Below are positions 11,262-23,799 of a DNA stretch of 64,000 nt, in pieces. The notes under the pieces are model-generated. The model was not told the origin of the DNA. It saw only the letters and a list, made by a program, of their open reading frames with translations, and did no database searches. The stretch is taken from the NCBI GenBank assembly GCA_015680685.1, contig MNCI01020651.1:146008-210007 (forward strand). Reading direction: 5' to 3'. Within the stretch, counting starts at the first letter, position 1; each line of letters opens with the position of its first letter. Source of the stretch: Gnetum montanum (taxonomy: Eukaryota > Streptophyta > Gnetopsida > Gnetales > Gnetaceae). Both the position numbers and the translations under genes were made by a program.

Positions 11262-12234
11262 AAGTGAAGGAGTGACTCCTCCATAGTTAGTATCATAATG
11301 GATACCTTCACTTCTACTCATTCCTTTTACTTTGTTATTTAGTTATTTTTCTTTTGTTTCTTTGTACTTAGATTATTTTTTTTTCCTTTTTCCTAATTTT
11401 TACTTACGCTATTCCTCTTTTTAGTTTTTGTTGTGTTATTTTCCTATTTTCTCTTACATGGTCATCTCCCTAACTAGTGATACTTTTATGCATGGGTTTT
11501 CTTTGTGTTTTCCATCATGTCTTCCATAGGCATCAATGGTCGAGATCCTTGCTATGGTTGCCAATGATGGATACTAACACTTGGTCATCCATTACCTTCA
11601 ATAGTCTGGAATTATAAAACCTAGGGAAATTTTTTTTTTCATATATCTTTTGACCATATCTCTTTTTAATAATTTATCTTTTCTTATTAACCTAAGTATG
11701 TTACATACCCTAGCTTAATTAAGGCGAGGGGGTAGGATAACCAATTAATAAAAAATATGATAGTAAGGCATAACCAACTTGGAAGCTAAGCCAAGATCAA
11801 GTTAGGGAATGACTTAGATGTAAGTAATGCATCTCAGATCTTTAAATCATACGAAAGGTTTAAACCTTGAGTTCATAAGACATTCTTACACCTAACAAAG
11901 TAGACCTTGTGAGGTGACATTAAGCCCAAGAAATCCTAGGTAGGGCCTTCCTAACTGAGTTATATGTGGACTCATATTCAATAATAAGGCTTTATTATCA
12001 AAAGAGGAATAAGCATATATGCATACTTAGTAAATAAACATTTGGTCAATGGACAAGCCTAATTTTTTTATGTCTACATGTTATTATGTGTTAGCCTAAA
12101 AGAATATCTTGGAATAAGAAGGAGCATAATTTTATTTTGTTTACAGTTTCATTTTTATGAATTTTTTATAGTTTATTAATTTAATTTAATTTCGCCTTTA
12201 TGGCCAAGCACTAGCCAAAGGCTAGTCAGGGGGT
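11262..12234. other. Unassigned noncoding sequence
   Basis: AT-rich sequence with no coding signal I can support. It starts at the end of the R2 LTR and runs into the possible LTR start at 12235, so it may be the 3' internal region of a different retroelement. A 9-bp inverted repeat (AAGTGAAGG/CCTTCACTT) lies near 11262-11335. Confidence 0.4.
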
Positions 12235-12468
12235 TGTGTTAAACCCCAAAAATTAGTTCAGTTTTTAATAAGTATTTTTATCAAAGGCATGCATTTTAAT
12301 TGATTTTATATTTTTGATTAGTGTTAAATTAATATTTATTGTATTTTAGTTTAATGATGAGTATTAGTATTAGTTGTTATTTTATTTTAATTAATATGAT
12401 ATATTATCATATATTAATGTGACTATAATTATATTTATATAATTATGTAAACATTATACAAAATCATA
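12235..12468 (+). repeat. Possible start of an unrelated LTR, cut by gap
   Basis: A polypurine-like tract (AGTCAGGGGGT) is followed by TGTGTTAAACCCC, the way many plant LTRs begin. No second copy exists in the window and the sequence enters a gap, so it remains a candidate only. Confidence 0.3.
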
Positions 12469-12992
12469 NNNNNNNNNNNNNNNNNNNNNNNNNNNNNNNN
12501 NNNNNNNNNNNNNNNNNNNNNNNNNNNNNNNNNNNNNNNNNNNNNNNNNNNNNNNNNNNNNNNNNNNNNNNNNNNNNNNNNNNNNNNNNNNNNNNNNNNN
12601 NNNNNNNNNNNNNNNNNNNNNNNNNNNNNNNNNNNNNNNNNNNNNNNNNNNNNNNNNNNNNNNNNNNNNNNNNNNNNNNNNNNNNNNNNNNNNNNNNNNN
12701 NNNNNNNNNNNNNNNNNNNNNNNNNNNNNNNNNNNNNNNNNNNNNNNNNNNNNNNNNNNNNNNNNNNNNNNNNNNNNNNNNNNNNNNNNNNNNNNNNNNN
12801 NNNNNNNNNNNNNNNNNNNNNNNNNNNNNNNNNNNNNNNNNNNNNNNNNNNNNNNNNNNNNNNNNNNNNNNNNNNNNNNNNNNNNNNNNNNNNNNNNNNN
12901 NNNNNNNNNNNNNNNNNNNNNNNNNNNNNNNNNNNNNNNNNNNNNNNNNNNNNNNNNNNNNNNNNNNNNNNNNNNNNNNNNNNNNNNNNNNN
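12469..12992. other. Assembly gap (524 N)
   Basis: Run of N that separates the possible LTR start from the gag of R4. The 5' LTR, primer site and about 1 kb of gag of R4 must lie in it or be missing. Confidence 0.99.
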
Positions 12993-14700
12993 AGCATGCA
13001 ATAATGGAGAGTAGGGAACCACGTAGACATCATAGATGCTATGAAATAAATGACCATGAAGAACCCCTACTTGCAACCTGAAGCATGTTAGACATCATAG
13101 AGGTTGTAATAATTCCCACAAAGCACCAAAAAGAGAGAAGGATCAAGAGGTTAGACATGAATAATATCCCATGATTTGAAGGGGGATACAACATTGATCC
13201 TCAGAACCACTTATAGCCATTTCATGATGCATGTGCCTTACAAAACATTGAGAACGAATGGCAAAAGCTAAATTTGTTCCCAAGGACACTAGTAAAAGAA
13301 GCAAAAAGCTAGTACTAATCCTTAGATCCAGAATCCATTCAAAGGTGGAGTATGATGCTAGAACTATTTAACGATAAGTATCAAATGTACTCCCAGGTGT
13401 CCAACCTGTGAAAGCAAATCAAGGATGGAATCAAGGAAGTCATGAATCCTTAGATGCTACCATGGGCCAATATTATGCACTGCTACATCATTGCCCAGGC
13501 CATGTTTACTCGCAGTAGGATCAACTATGTCATCTCATAGATGGACTTAGGAATGATACCAGGAGAACCCTTGGAACGTATGCCCAAGGGAGATTATTAG
13601 AGCTTGGGTCCCATTAGGTTCATAGATTGTTGGAACAAGTAGCTTAGGAAGAAGGGAAGCTACATAAGAGAGAAAGTGCAGAAAAGTACAACCACGATCC
13701 TTTCCTCTGAAAAAGGGGAGTGAGATTCCGTGAGGAAGAGGAAGAGTCACCACTCAAAGAGATGGTGAATCGAAAAACCTTGCCACTGCAAAAATTAAGA
13801 ATAGAAGTGTCGGTGAAGGTAGACCAAATGTGGGACTCCTTAGATAGTAGATTTAAAATTGTTCTCAAAATCGCAAAGGAGTCTAAGGAACGAAGTAGTG
13901 ACTATGACAAAAAGAAAAACAAGGATTTGGACCATGCACGTAACAAAGGTAAGGGTAAAATGGCCATTACCAAAGAGGTTTTGGATTCTGACATAGAAAA
14001 TGATGATGGATGTGAGATATGTCAATATGACCATCCTAAGGGATGTTGCCCAGTAATCTCACATCTACAAGAGTTTGGGGTGTATGCACTTAACCCACAA
14101 CTTAACAAACGGAAAGCACCTCGACGGTTACCTTATCCCCAAGGTAACCCAAGGTAGTTCCACCAATCATTAATGTATTATCCAATTGGAACTCTAGCAC
14201 AACCTATGGAGAAACACGAACAGTGGCAATACCCACATTCATGAGGGATGCCACTACCGAGGCAATAATACCCTTATCGACAACTAGATCCATATGGCTA
14301 CTACGTGTAGTAGCCAATCTCTCCATGTGACTTAGTTAGTCACATGACATCACAATGTCACTACCAAGCTCAAGAGTATTATAGGACTCCTTCTCCTAAG
14401 AGAGAAAACCCACAAACATACCATCCTCCAAATCCATCCGCAACTCTCACACCAATAGCTCCATTACCACCCTCTCCAGCAATGCAAGGGGAACTCCCCA
14501 CTCAACCACTGCAATGCAATGCTATGAGAGTTGTAAACTGTCAATCCACTACTAGTTCTAACAACAACATAAAGAGAAGATATTTCTTTATAACTAATAG
14601 TCCAACCAAGCTCCCACAATCACAACCGGTTGAGACTCAGAATGGTTCTTCATCAAATAAGGCTTCAGATCTCCCTTCAAACCAAAAATAGATCTCAACG
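12993..14700 (+). pseudogene. R4 gag remnant
   Basis: Capsid protein of an Athila-like element. The region 13150-13560 matches the gag core of R6 and R9 (a conserved I..W..ML.LFN.KYQ block). A long open stretch runs from 13720 to 14154 and includes CEICQYDHPKGCC at 14011-14049, a zinc-knuckle-like C-H-C cluster with spacing unlike the standard CX2CX4HX4C. A proline-rich linker follows (open from 14344 to 14688). Many TAG codons stand where relatives have CAG. The N-terminal third lies in the gap. Confidence 0.75.
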
Positions 14701-15290
14701 CACATGGTTATGTTAACACATGTCATCACTGACTAGATTAAGAAGGGCCACCTTTCCAGGAAATTCTCTAACCCCAGAAGCCCTTTAATCTATCTCCAAG
14801 TCACTAGGAATGAACCATGTAAAGCTCTTCTAGACTCAGGTTCTGGAGTCAACTTAATATCACAAGAGATGTATAAAGCCTAGAACCTACCTCCACTAAA
14901 GAAGAGCAATATTTGCTTAGAGTTGTCTGACCAATCCATCACTATCCCCTTGCGACTGGTGGTCATACCCAGCTGATTTCCTCATGATACAAGTAAACAA
15001 TAATAAAGGAGACTTCCTAATAATAATGGGAATGGCATGGCTAAGTACCATAAACGCATGCCTAGAAATCTGTAATCTTTCCCTAGAAATATCTAAGAAA
15101 AATACTTTTGGGAAGATCAAGAGGAAGAAAGTTCCATGCATCACATACAGTGATACTGGATGTGATTGCACACAAGAATGTTGAACATTTCCTGCATGCA
15201 ACTGGTGTGCCCAAGAAATTAACATACATAAGTGCTTGTATGTAGCAACCACACAACAAGAAAACACCTAGTGGTTGATAGCTAATCAAG
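14700..15290 (+). pseudogene. R4 aspartic protease remnant
   Basis: The catalytic loop LLDSGSGVNLIS (from about 14826) is intact. A small deletion near 14955, where R6 has about 20 further codons, shifts the frame. The second half continues in the frame 14984-15183 (DFLIIMGMAWLS), ending in a TGA. The following bases to about 15450 match the post-protease spacer of R9. Confidence 0.75.
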
Positions 15291-15449
15291 AGAGCAACTC
15301 ACCAACATTCATGGAACTAACTAGGGGAACAATTTTCACCCACATCAAAAGTATAAATACACTGGAGCAAGAGTGTCACCAACTTCCAACCCTTATCCTG
15401 AAAACATCAATAGGGGGAAGCTAGACATTTCCAAAAACTTCAAAAAAAT

Positions 15450-15640
15450 GCTCCAATAAAAAATTACTAATCAATGTGCAATAGCCAAAACCTTGCCATG
15501 AATTTAGAATGGTCAATGCACATAAAACATCAAAGAGAGGATGACCTCAATCATTATTTCGAATCTCCCCCTTCCAACTTAGTCATGGGGGAGATGGCCT
15601 CCTATGCTAATCAATCAAGGCCCTCAGTTCCCTTCTTAAG
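15450..15640 (+). other. R4 deletion scar and pol tail
   Basis: Sequence between the post-protease spacer and the last codons of pol (about 15560-15600, followed by AGTCATGGGGGAGATGG as in R2, R6 and R9). RT, RNase H and integrase are absent. The join differs from the R2/R6 join. Confidence 0.6.
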
Positions 15641-17467
15641 TTTTTGTTTTACACATTTTTGTTTTGAAAATTTCTTTAACTTTTCTTGTTTTTTTTTTGC
15701 AACATCATTCATACTTTTTCATTTAGTTGTATATTTATTTATTTTGTTAAGTTTTTCACCTAATAAGTGCTCTTGAAGATGGTATGAATTGTATTCCATT
15801 GATTGTTAATGTCTTGTTTTTACCTTTGAGTTATGATGTTAATACTAGGGTATGGTTCTTTTGATATAATAGGCAATGAGTCCATGTCATCCATGCATCC
15901 ATGAATCTCTATGGTCTCTCTTGGCTTGGAACTGTATATTCCCTTTCCTTAAATAATAAGAATTATCAATGAATCGGTGACTAGGCATTTCTCTAACTAA
16001 CAAAGGACTCAAGGATAGAAAAGGGTGCGACTTCAAGGGGACTTGATGCATTTGTGTTGGCCATTCTCTTGAGTGCTTGGATGTTTTCTTCTTGAGTTTC
16101 CCTTACCATTCCAATGTTGCTCCATTATCGAGAAGCTGAGCTAATAAAAATAATAAGTCCTTGCATGGTGTGGTTCTCATAGAAAAAAAGGAGAAAGGAG
16201 TGGAAATTCAAAGCACATCCCTTAGATGAAATAATTATCAGGGCTACAAGCATTGGTTATGGAACTAAATAAACATGTTTCCTCTAACTAAGGCCCTTTC
16301 TTGTTTCCTACTTTCTCCTTTTTCATTTTGTTAGAATGGTGGTGACTTTTTGGCAGAAGCATTTTCATTACTGCAAGTGGATGGATTGGCCAAATGTATT
16401 AATGTGAAGTCATTGGATGTGAATTGTTTGAGGCTGGATTTGGAATGAGATCTACTAAGTCACATTAACCATTAATACACAAAGGGCTGTACACCACCTT
16501 GTTCTTGAGACTCCATTTCATTCTCTTCTTTCCATCCTTCTTTCTCCATTTTTTACCTCATTGTTGATTGTATCAATAGTATATATTTTGGTTGATTCAT
16601 TGTTTTCCTTTTGGTAAATTCTTTTGGTTAAGACTTTCACTTGTGTGTCCAAATGACATTTCTAGATGCTACGGACTCTTTGAATGTGGGATTGTCAGGG
16701 CATTAAGGGCATGAGCCTACTTTCGGAAGGACCCACTAGCATTCCTATTTGGTCCATCCATTAATTTCTTTCCCTTAAACATTTTCTACAATCAACTTTT
16801 ATTTTGTTCATTTCCATCCCTGACATCCATTTTATCGGTTACCGTTGTTTCTTTTTCTCCATATTCCTTATTCCTTATTCTTCTTTTCCATTCTCTCACT
16901 ACCAAAGCTTTGCTCTTAGTCATGGGGGTCTTAGTCCAATTTCTTCGATTTTCTCCTAACCCCTACACCTTGGGTAGTCACCAATATTATATCTCCAGAA
17001 TCTGCATCAACCATATCACAACTTAGCCAATAGACCTTACACTGAGGCAAGGTATCAACTGCATTGTGATTCATTTACCCTTGCTAATATAAGACTGTGT
17101 TGTGTCATATACCAATGAATTAGATCTTGATGGAACACTTGGTATGGGTTGGTGCTAGAGTAGTTATTCAAGGAACAAGATCGATGCCATGGTTATGGAT
17201 GGATAACAGAATGTGCAATCTTGTCATTGGTAGCAATAAACTTCTTCTTCTTTTTTCTCTCTCTCTCTCTTCTCTCTCAGCTACCAAATAAGTCTAGATG
17301 TCAAATGTATATAGTTTTCACTCTTGTTGTCATGAACACTAATATTGTCATGTGTTGTAATGATGATCCGTTCACATGTCACCCCATTCACCATTAGTAT
17401 CATTCAAGTAAATAATCCCATACCTTTCCAATATTTTTTAAGAAACTTGAGGATGAGTTTTCATTTA
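15640..17467 (+). other. R4 3' untranslated region
   Basis: A short T-rich array (15640-15712) followed by about 1.7 kb collinear with the R2 3' UTR. No gene is supported. Near 16835 it shows the sequence ATTTTATCGGTTACCG, the undisturbed counterpart of the T2 insertion site in R9. Confidence 0.7.
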
Positions 17468-17479
17468 GTCATGGAGGTA

Positions 17480-18290
17480 TGATGAACAATGATATTCCAT
17501 ACATGATATCATGTCCACCCCTGCAATATTGCGTATGTGATATCGTAGCCTATTGCAATGTCTATAACTAAGATGTGGCTTTCCCTATTTTAGGCATCTA
17601 GACTTAGACCTTAGCCAAACTATAGTAGTTTTACCATTCCAGAGTTAGAATAATTTCCATGTGCCTATAGTAGGAGTCTTAAAGTAAACATATATTTATT
17701 CCAGAAAATTGTACTTGAGCACACATTTGTCTACAACAATAAATATGAACTATCTAATAAACCTTGCAGGATGTGAACTAAGCTAAATAGGAATCAATTA
17801 TTATTAAATGTTTAAATGCTTTCCTAGATAATTAAATCTCTATCAACCCTTGACTCTCCTAGTTAAGTGTATTCAGTACGATCAGTTCAAGCACATGTGT
17901 AACGCTTGGTAACCTAGTAATGAGTAGCGTTTGGTAATCCCAAAAATATTGCACTGGTTCAGGGTGTGTGTGGCAAGTGGGAACAGATACTGGTGCTAGG
18001 ACAATTAGAACTTAGTTACTGAATAGTGAATGAAAGTTAGTCACTTAGTCTCTTCACCTTCCCCTATTAGCATAAGACATTAAAAAGATAAAAGATACAA
18101 AAATCATACGCCTCAAGCTTACTTAACCATACAACCATGACAATACAAGTAAGTTTGGGAAGATAGTGATTGATTAACCTTAAGTGTTCCATTAAGGCAT
18201 GTAACCACTTAGTCCTTAGAGTTCAACTAGATCACGCATGAGATGCTCGTATTTCTATGGTTGAGTGTAGGGATACCTCACCACTCATCA
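17480..18290 (+). repeat. R4 3' LTR (811 bp)
   Basis: Starts TGATGAACAATG after a CATGGAGGTA polypurine tract and ends CACTCATCA. It keeps a weakened GATATC cluster (17500-17545) and the CAGTAGGAGTC-like block, and lacks most of the repeat units found in the R2 LTR. The TATA box is degraded (TATAACTA near 17562). Confidence 0.85.
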
Positions 18291-18886
18291 AATGCGTTAC
18301 ATGATAGGAAATAAAGATCGAGATTACTTCCATCATTGTAATATCCATCTAGATTAATTATTGCTTTCAATTGTTTAATTATTTACTATTTTCTTAGTTA
18401 ATTTTTCCATTTATTACTCCTTATAATTCTTTTGATTAAGCAAAATGAGTAAAACTAATCATGAGTCGTTAAGTGTAATTCCTTGGTAGCCTAGCAATGT
18501 ATCATTTGGTACAACTACTGACATACGCTTGGTAATCCTAGCAATAGTTACATGAAGTCCAAGGCATGTGTGGATGATTGGAAATGGATATTCATTACAT
18601 GTAGGCCAGTTTAGAGTTTACTTTCCATTGTTAGTTAGCTTAGTTAATAAATCTCTTTATTATCATTAGGAGTAGCTTAGGACTAGGCAACATTAATCAT
18701 GATATGCCTCACTTTGAACTAAATCATCCATGACAAAGTTACCACTAGTTAAAGTCAAAAGATAATGAACTATAATCAGGGCATAACAATTTAGATGCAT
18801 AACTAGTACCATCCATGGAATTTGATTAGATCATGTGTGAACGCTTGTGATTCATATGGTTGAGCACAGGGGTACCTCACCACTCA
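18291..18886 (+). repeat. Partial older LTR (3' portion)
   Basis: Ends CACTCATCA like the other Athila-like LTRs and resembles the R7 LTR (30642-31480, opposite strand): an AATAAAGATC block, then TTAAGCAAAATGA, then AAGTGTAATTCCTT in the same order. Its first part is missing, consistent with R4 having inserted in it. No primer site follows, so it looks like a solo or 3' LTR. Confidence 0.6.
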
Positions 18887-19955
18887 TCACCAAGGAAGGA
18901 GTTTATTCATTGCACTTATTATTTTTTGAAATTCTTGAGAAGCCTCCTACCTTGAAGCATGGGTAACATGTCTTTCTAGTGGAACCCCTAGAATTTTATT
19001 CTATGCATGAGTTTTATTTTTATCTATGTCAACCTTACTAGAGGACTACCTTCAGTCATGGGTAACATGTCTTTACAGTCACATGATAAGGCAATAGTAA
19101 TTGGACTCACTTTTTCCCCCCATTTTTTGTTAGATCTAGAAGGATATAATACAACCTATCAATAGGATAAAACTAATAGAAGTAATCCAAGATAGTCCAC
19201 AAAATCCCATGATGTCATACCCTTTACATTCCAACTTGGTTCTTCACTTTTTAGTCTGGGCATAATGATCACAAGTTTATTCTTAGTTGTATGATGAAAA
19301 GAATATCATTATGGCCATGGTGAGAACCTCTTATTAATGGAATGGATGAATGAATTTTGTGGTCTCATTGTTCAAATAATCAGTTCCTTATGTCTTGATA
19401 ACATAGAGAAACTTTTACTTTATTGGACTACATCTTGCCTTATTCTTAATGTGTTTTATTAATAGTGAAAATTATTTCCAAGGGTTAACAAAGTATGAAA
19501 AATATCTTAAAAATTGGAGAAATATGTAAAGAATGAAAAATGTCAAAAATGAAAAATTATTAAAGAATTGAAAAATGTAAAATAATATTGAAAATTTAAG
19601 AAATGGAAAAGTATTTAATAATGAGAAAAATTGTATCAAAGAATGTGAAAATGTATCTCAAAAAATTAAAAATCAAAAATAATTATAAAACAAAAAAAAA
19701 GAAAAACACTTATTAATTCTAGAATCAAAACAAGGCATTTCCCCCACAACTGAACTCATGGGTGAGTGTTTGGAAAATGTACTCTAGGTCTCCTAGATCA
19801 TAAACTCTAGGTGGTTTAGTTACCATCCTTAGTGATTTAACTTTTTGGTTATTATCCCATGTAATCTTGACGGTAATAGAATCATGGTCATTCAAGTTTT
19901 TGTTTTATTTTCCTAACGGTAAATGATTGTGGTTTAATAGTTTCATTTTTGGGTT
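18887..19955 (-). other. R7 3' untranslated region (inferred) up to the R6 insertion
   Basis: No gene supported. 18950-19470 is an inverted, diverged copy of 60630-61140. An A-rich array of GAAAAATGT-like units (19490-19710) is followed by sequence that should have joined to 27282 before R6 inserted. The A-rich array corresponds to the T-rich minisatellite of the other Athila-like 3' UTRs when read on the minus strand. GGGTT at 19951-19955 is the left target duplication of R6. Confidence 0.5.
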
Positions 19956-20874
19956 TGATGAGTGGCAGGTATCCCTACACTCAACGATATGAATACGAGC
20001 GTCTCATGCATGATCTGGTCGAACTCCATAGACTAAATGCCTACACACCGCAAGGAACACTTGGGGTTAATCATTCGTTGTCTTCCCAAGCTTTCTTGTA
20101 TGTGTCACGGTGTATGGTTAAGCAAGTCTGAGGTATATGATTTTTTTTGGTATTTTTTGTTTTCTCCTATGCTAAGAGGTAAAGGGTTGAGAGACTAAAA
20201 CTAACTCTAACTATAGCACTAAGTCCTAGCGTCAGCATCCGTTCCCACTTGCCGTACACACCCTGAACTATGCAACTGTGGCTACCAAACGCTAATCGTT
20301 ACTGGGATCACCACACATAACACACGTGCTCGAAGAGGTCATACTGAGGCACTTAACTAACCTAAGTATGATAAGCATCTATTCCTCATCTAACCGTACA
20401 CATCCTTGGATTCTCATAACCAAGTCATACTTATCCCACATTCTAGGAGTTGAGGGTGAGAGAGCCTAATCGCGATGAGTAGCCGATTCCTTGATTAGCC
20501 GTACACATTCGTCAATGCTCGTAATCAATTCGTACTCATGTTGCGCTTACAATAGGTAATAAATAACATGTAATAAAACCTATCCATGAATTGCAAGGTT
20601 TATCCACAAAGCTCGTCTTTATTGCCATACACAACTTGCGTTTAGGTACAAAGCTGTTCAAATAAAGGTCCATTCACTTGGGGACTCCTACTGTGGGCAC
20701 ACGGAAATTAATCTATCTCTAGAGTGATCAATCTGCCAGAGCTTCACTACTTTATGCCTATGATTGGAAATGAGGGGAGTGTTGCCTTTTATTTATAGAT
20801 ATGGTGGTAGACCATGATATCGCGTACGTGATATCGTAGGGGATGACATGATCTCGTGATATCGCATCCCATCA
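19956..20874 (-). repeat. R6 3' LTR (919 bp)
   Basis: Plus-strand borders TGATGAGTGG and CATCCCATCA. On the minus strand U3 starts with GATATC palindromes (20874-20815), followed by a TATA box at 20797-20790 and the shared R/U5 block. A short open frame at 19949-20131 is part of the LTR and not a gene. Confidence 0.9.
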
Positions 20875-22846
20875 TACCCCCATGACTAAATGAAAACTCA
20901 TCCTCGAGTTCATTACAATCATATCAGGTAGGTATGGAATTATTGATGGAATGGAACTAATGGGATGACATGTGAACGGATCATTATTACAAGACTTGAC
21001 AAAACTGGTGTTCATGACAACAAGGGTGAACACCTTATTACATTGACATCAGGCCACATTTGGCAGTTGAGAGAAAGGAGGAGAGAGAAGAGAAGAGAAG
21101 AAGAGAGAAGAGGTCTTGCTGCTACCAACGCCTAGATTGTGCCTTTCGTTGTCCATCCATAAGCACAACATCAATCCTACTCCTTGCATAGCTACTTTCA
21201 ACACTACTCCATTCCAAGTGCTTTCTCCAGATCTAGTCCGTTGTTGCATGATCGCCATCTGCACACAACACAATCTTATATTAGCAAGGGTAAATGAATT
21301 TTAATGTGGTTATACCTTGCTGTGGTGTAAGTTCATTGGTTGGGTTATGGTATGGCAAATACGAATCTGGGAATATATAAGTGATGACTACCAAAGGTGC
21401 AGCGGTTAGGAAGAAAAGTGAAAAAATTCGGGGCTAGGAGAAAATCGAAAAAATTAGGCCCCGTACCCCCATGACTAATCACGAACCTCTGATAGCGATA
21501 GAATGGAGAAAGATGAGTAAGAAAGAGAAAGAAAAAGAGATAACTATGACATTGATAAAATGGATGTCAATTTGGAAAGGAACAAAATAAAATAAATTTC
21601 AAAATGTTTAAGGAAAAGAATTTAATTAATGCACCAAATAGAAATGTCAGTGGGTCCTCCCCAAAGTAGGCTCATGCCCTTAGTGCCCTGACAATCCCAC
21701 ATTTAAAGAGTCTGTAGGCACTGGGAATGTCCTTTGGAACAAGGGTTAAAGTCTTAACTGTAAGAATTTACCAAAAAGAAAATAATATATCTACCAAAAT
21801 ATATACTAATGATACAATGAGGTGAATAGTGGAGAGAAGAGTGAGAGAAAAGGATGGAATGGAATCCCAAGGATAAGGTGGGGTACAACCCCTTGTGTAG
21901 TGCATGATTAATGTAACTTGGCAAATCTCATTCCAACTATGGCCTCAAACCAACCACATCCAGTAACTTCACATCAAGACATTTAGCTAAACCATCCACT
22001 GGAGTAACAAGAATGCATCTCCAAGAGCCACCACCATTCCGACGAAACAAAGGAGAGAATGGGAAGCGAGAAGGGCCTTAGTTAGAGGGAACACTTTGGT
22101 TCCATAACCAGTGCTTACAGCCCAAAGTTATTTCGTCTAAGGGGTGTGCTTTGAATCCTCACTTTGGTTTTTTTTTTGTGTTTTCAATTTGTATGCATGG
22201 GGGCCACACCATGCAAAGAATTCTTATTTTTTATTGTCTCAGCTTTCGAAAAATGGGTAACATTGGAACGGTAAGAAACCTCAAGAAGAAAACATCCAAG
22301 CACCCAAGTGAATGGCCAACACAAATGCATCAAGTTCCCTTGAAGTCACATAGTTTGCAAACCATGAATCCTTCCTTAGTTTGAGAAGTACCCAGTCACC
22401 GATTCGTTAAAGTTCTTATTAAAAAGGGAAACTGCATATTTCTAGGCCAAGAGAAACCATAGACTTTGGTGGATGAATGGATGAAGTGGACGCATTACCT
22501 ACCATATCAAAAGAAAAGACCTTAGTGTCAATATTATAACTTAAAGGTAAAAATCAAACATTAGAAATCAATGAAAAATAGTTCATACCATCGGTCTGAA
22601 CACTTATTGGGTGATGAACTTACATAGTGGATGGCGTGCTCACACACACACACACACACAATGGAAAAGTACAATGATGTTGTAAAACAAAAATGGGAAA
22701 ATTTAAAGAAATATGTAAAACAAAAATAGAAAAAGTTAAAGAAATTTGTAAAAAAAAATGTGTAAAACAAAAATATGTAAAACAAAAACTTGTAAAACAA
22801 AAACTTGTAAAACAAAAACATAAAAAGAACTGAGGACCCCATATGA
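20875..22846 (-). other. R6 3' untranslated region
   Basis: Polypurine tract (TACCCCCATGACT on plus, 20875-20887) and about 1.9 kb collinear with the R2 3' UTR in reverse. It includes a (CA)n run at 22641-22660 and a T-rich minisatellite at 22670-22822 with about 8 units. No gene supported. Confidence 0.75.
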
Positions 22847-23737
22847 TTAGCATAGGTGGCCATCTTCCCCATGATTGAGTTGTAAGGGAGAGATCCAAAA
22901 TAATGAGTGTCTGTTTGAATTTCTTAGAAGTGCCCAACTTCTCCCAATTGATGATCTTAGATTAAGGGGTGGAAGTTGGCGATGCTCATATTTCAATGTG
23001 TCTATGCCTTCATTGTTGGCATGGTTTTCCTCAGTTCGTTCCATGCATGTTTTTCTACTCCTTATAGCTGTCAACCACAGGGTGTCTACTACTTCTTGTG
23101 TGGTTGCTATATACAGGCATCTTTGTTGCAAAGTTTCAAGGGCACACCTACTACATGGAGGAGATGAGCATCCCTCCATGTCATCATCGGATGAATCACT
23201 GTATGTGATGCATGGAACTTTCCTCTTCTTGATCTTTCCACATATGTTTATCTTAGATATTTCCAAGGAAAGATCGCGGATCCTAAGGCATGCGTCTACT
23301 GTGCTTAGCCATGCCCTTTCCATTATAATTGGGAAGTCCCCTTCATTGTTGTTAACTTCGATCACTAGAAAATCAGCTGGGTAAGACCAACCATACATAG
23401 TGGTAATAACATCCTCCACCAATCCTAAGGGAATGGTGATGGACTAGTCTACCAGCTCTAGTTGGATGTTGCTCTTCTTAAGTTGTGGCAGGTTCCAGGT
23501 GTGATACATCTTTTGTGAAATTAAGTTGACTCTGGAACCTGAGTCAAGAAGAGCCCTATGTGGTTCATTTTCAGTAATCTGCAAATAAATTAAGGGACTC
23601 CTAGGGTCAGTTAGTTTCCTGGGAAAGTGGCCTACCTTGATCCAATCAGTTACAGTATGCGTTAACATAACCGTATGCGTTACGCTCTGTTGGACTGAAG
23701 GGTGCTTCGAAGTGTTATATGGTGGAGGAGTGTACAT
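22847..23737 (-). pseudogene. R6 aspartic protease fused to pol C-terminal tail
   Basis: Two open blocks, 23737-23444 and 23422-22847, are separated by one TAG where relatives have CAG, so this is the best-kept coding segment of the group. The catalytic D-S-G of LLDSGSRVNLIS is at about 23545-23537; FPIIMERAWLS lies near 23330 with G of the usual GR replaced by E. After about 250 residues the frame reaches the last codons of pol (SLFWISPLQLNHG), the same internal deletion as R2. It would mature Gag if expressed; RT and integrase would have to come from another element. Confidence 0.8.
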
Positions 23738-23799
23738 GGCCTCAACCGCTTGTTTTTGTGAGAGTTTGTCTAGGCTTTTGGTTCTGAAGTAAGGTCTTC

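Larger units (their letters stand above)
12993..18290 (+). mobile_element. R4: non-autonomous Athila-like element, 5' end lost
   Basis: Plus-strand element with most of gag (12993-14700), protease (14700-15290), a short pol remnant, 3' UTR and complete 3' LTR. RT, RNase H and integrase are missing. The deletion ends are not those of R2/R6: about 100 bases of additional sequence (about 15450-15560) lie between protease and the conserved pol tail, so it is a separate deletion event or an earlier stage. R4 appears to have inserted in an older LTR, whose 3' part follows at 18291. Confidence 0.8.

Noticed and set aside
12435-13076. Two minus frames of about 200 codons
   Set aside because: Almost entirely N.
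13547-14034. Minus-strand frames over R4 gag
   Set aside because: Shadows of the plus-strand gag, which has homologues in R6 and R9.
19949-20131. 60-codon frame and its twin at 26311-26493
   Set aside because: Identical position in the two R6 LTRs; the LTR, not a gene, explains the conservation.
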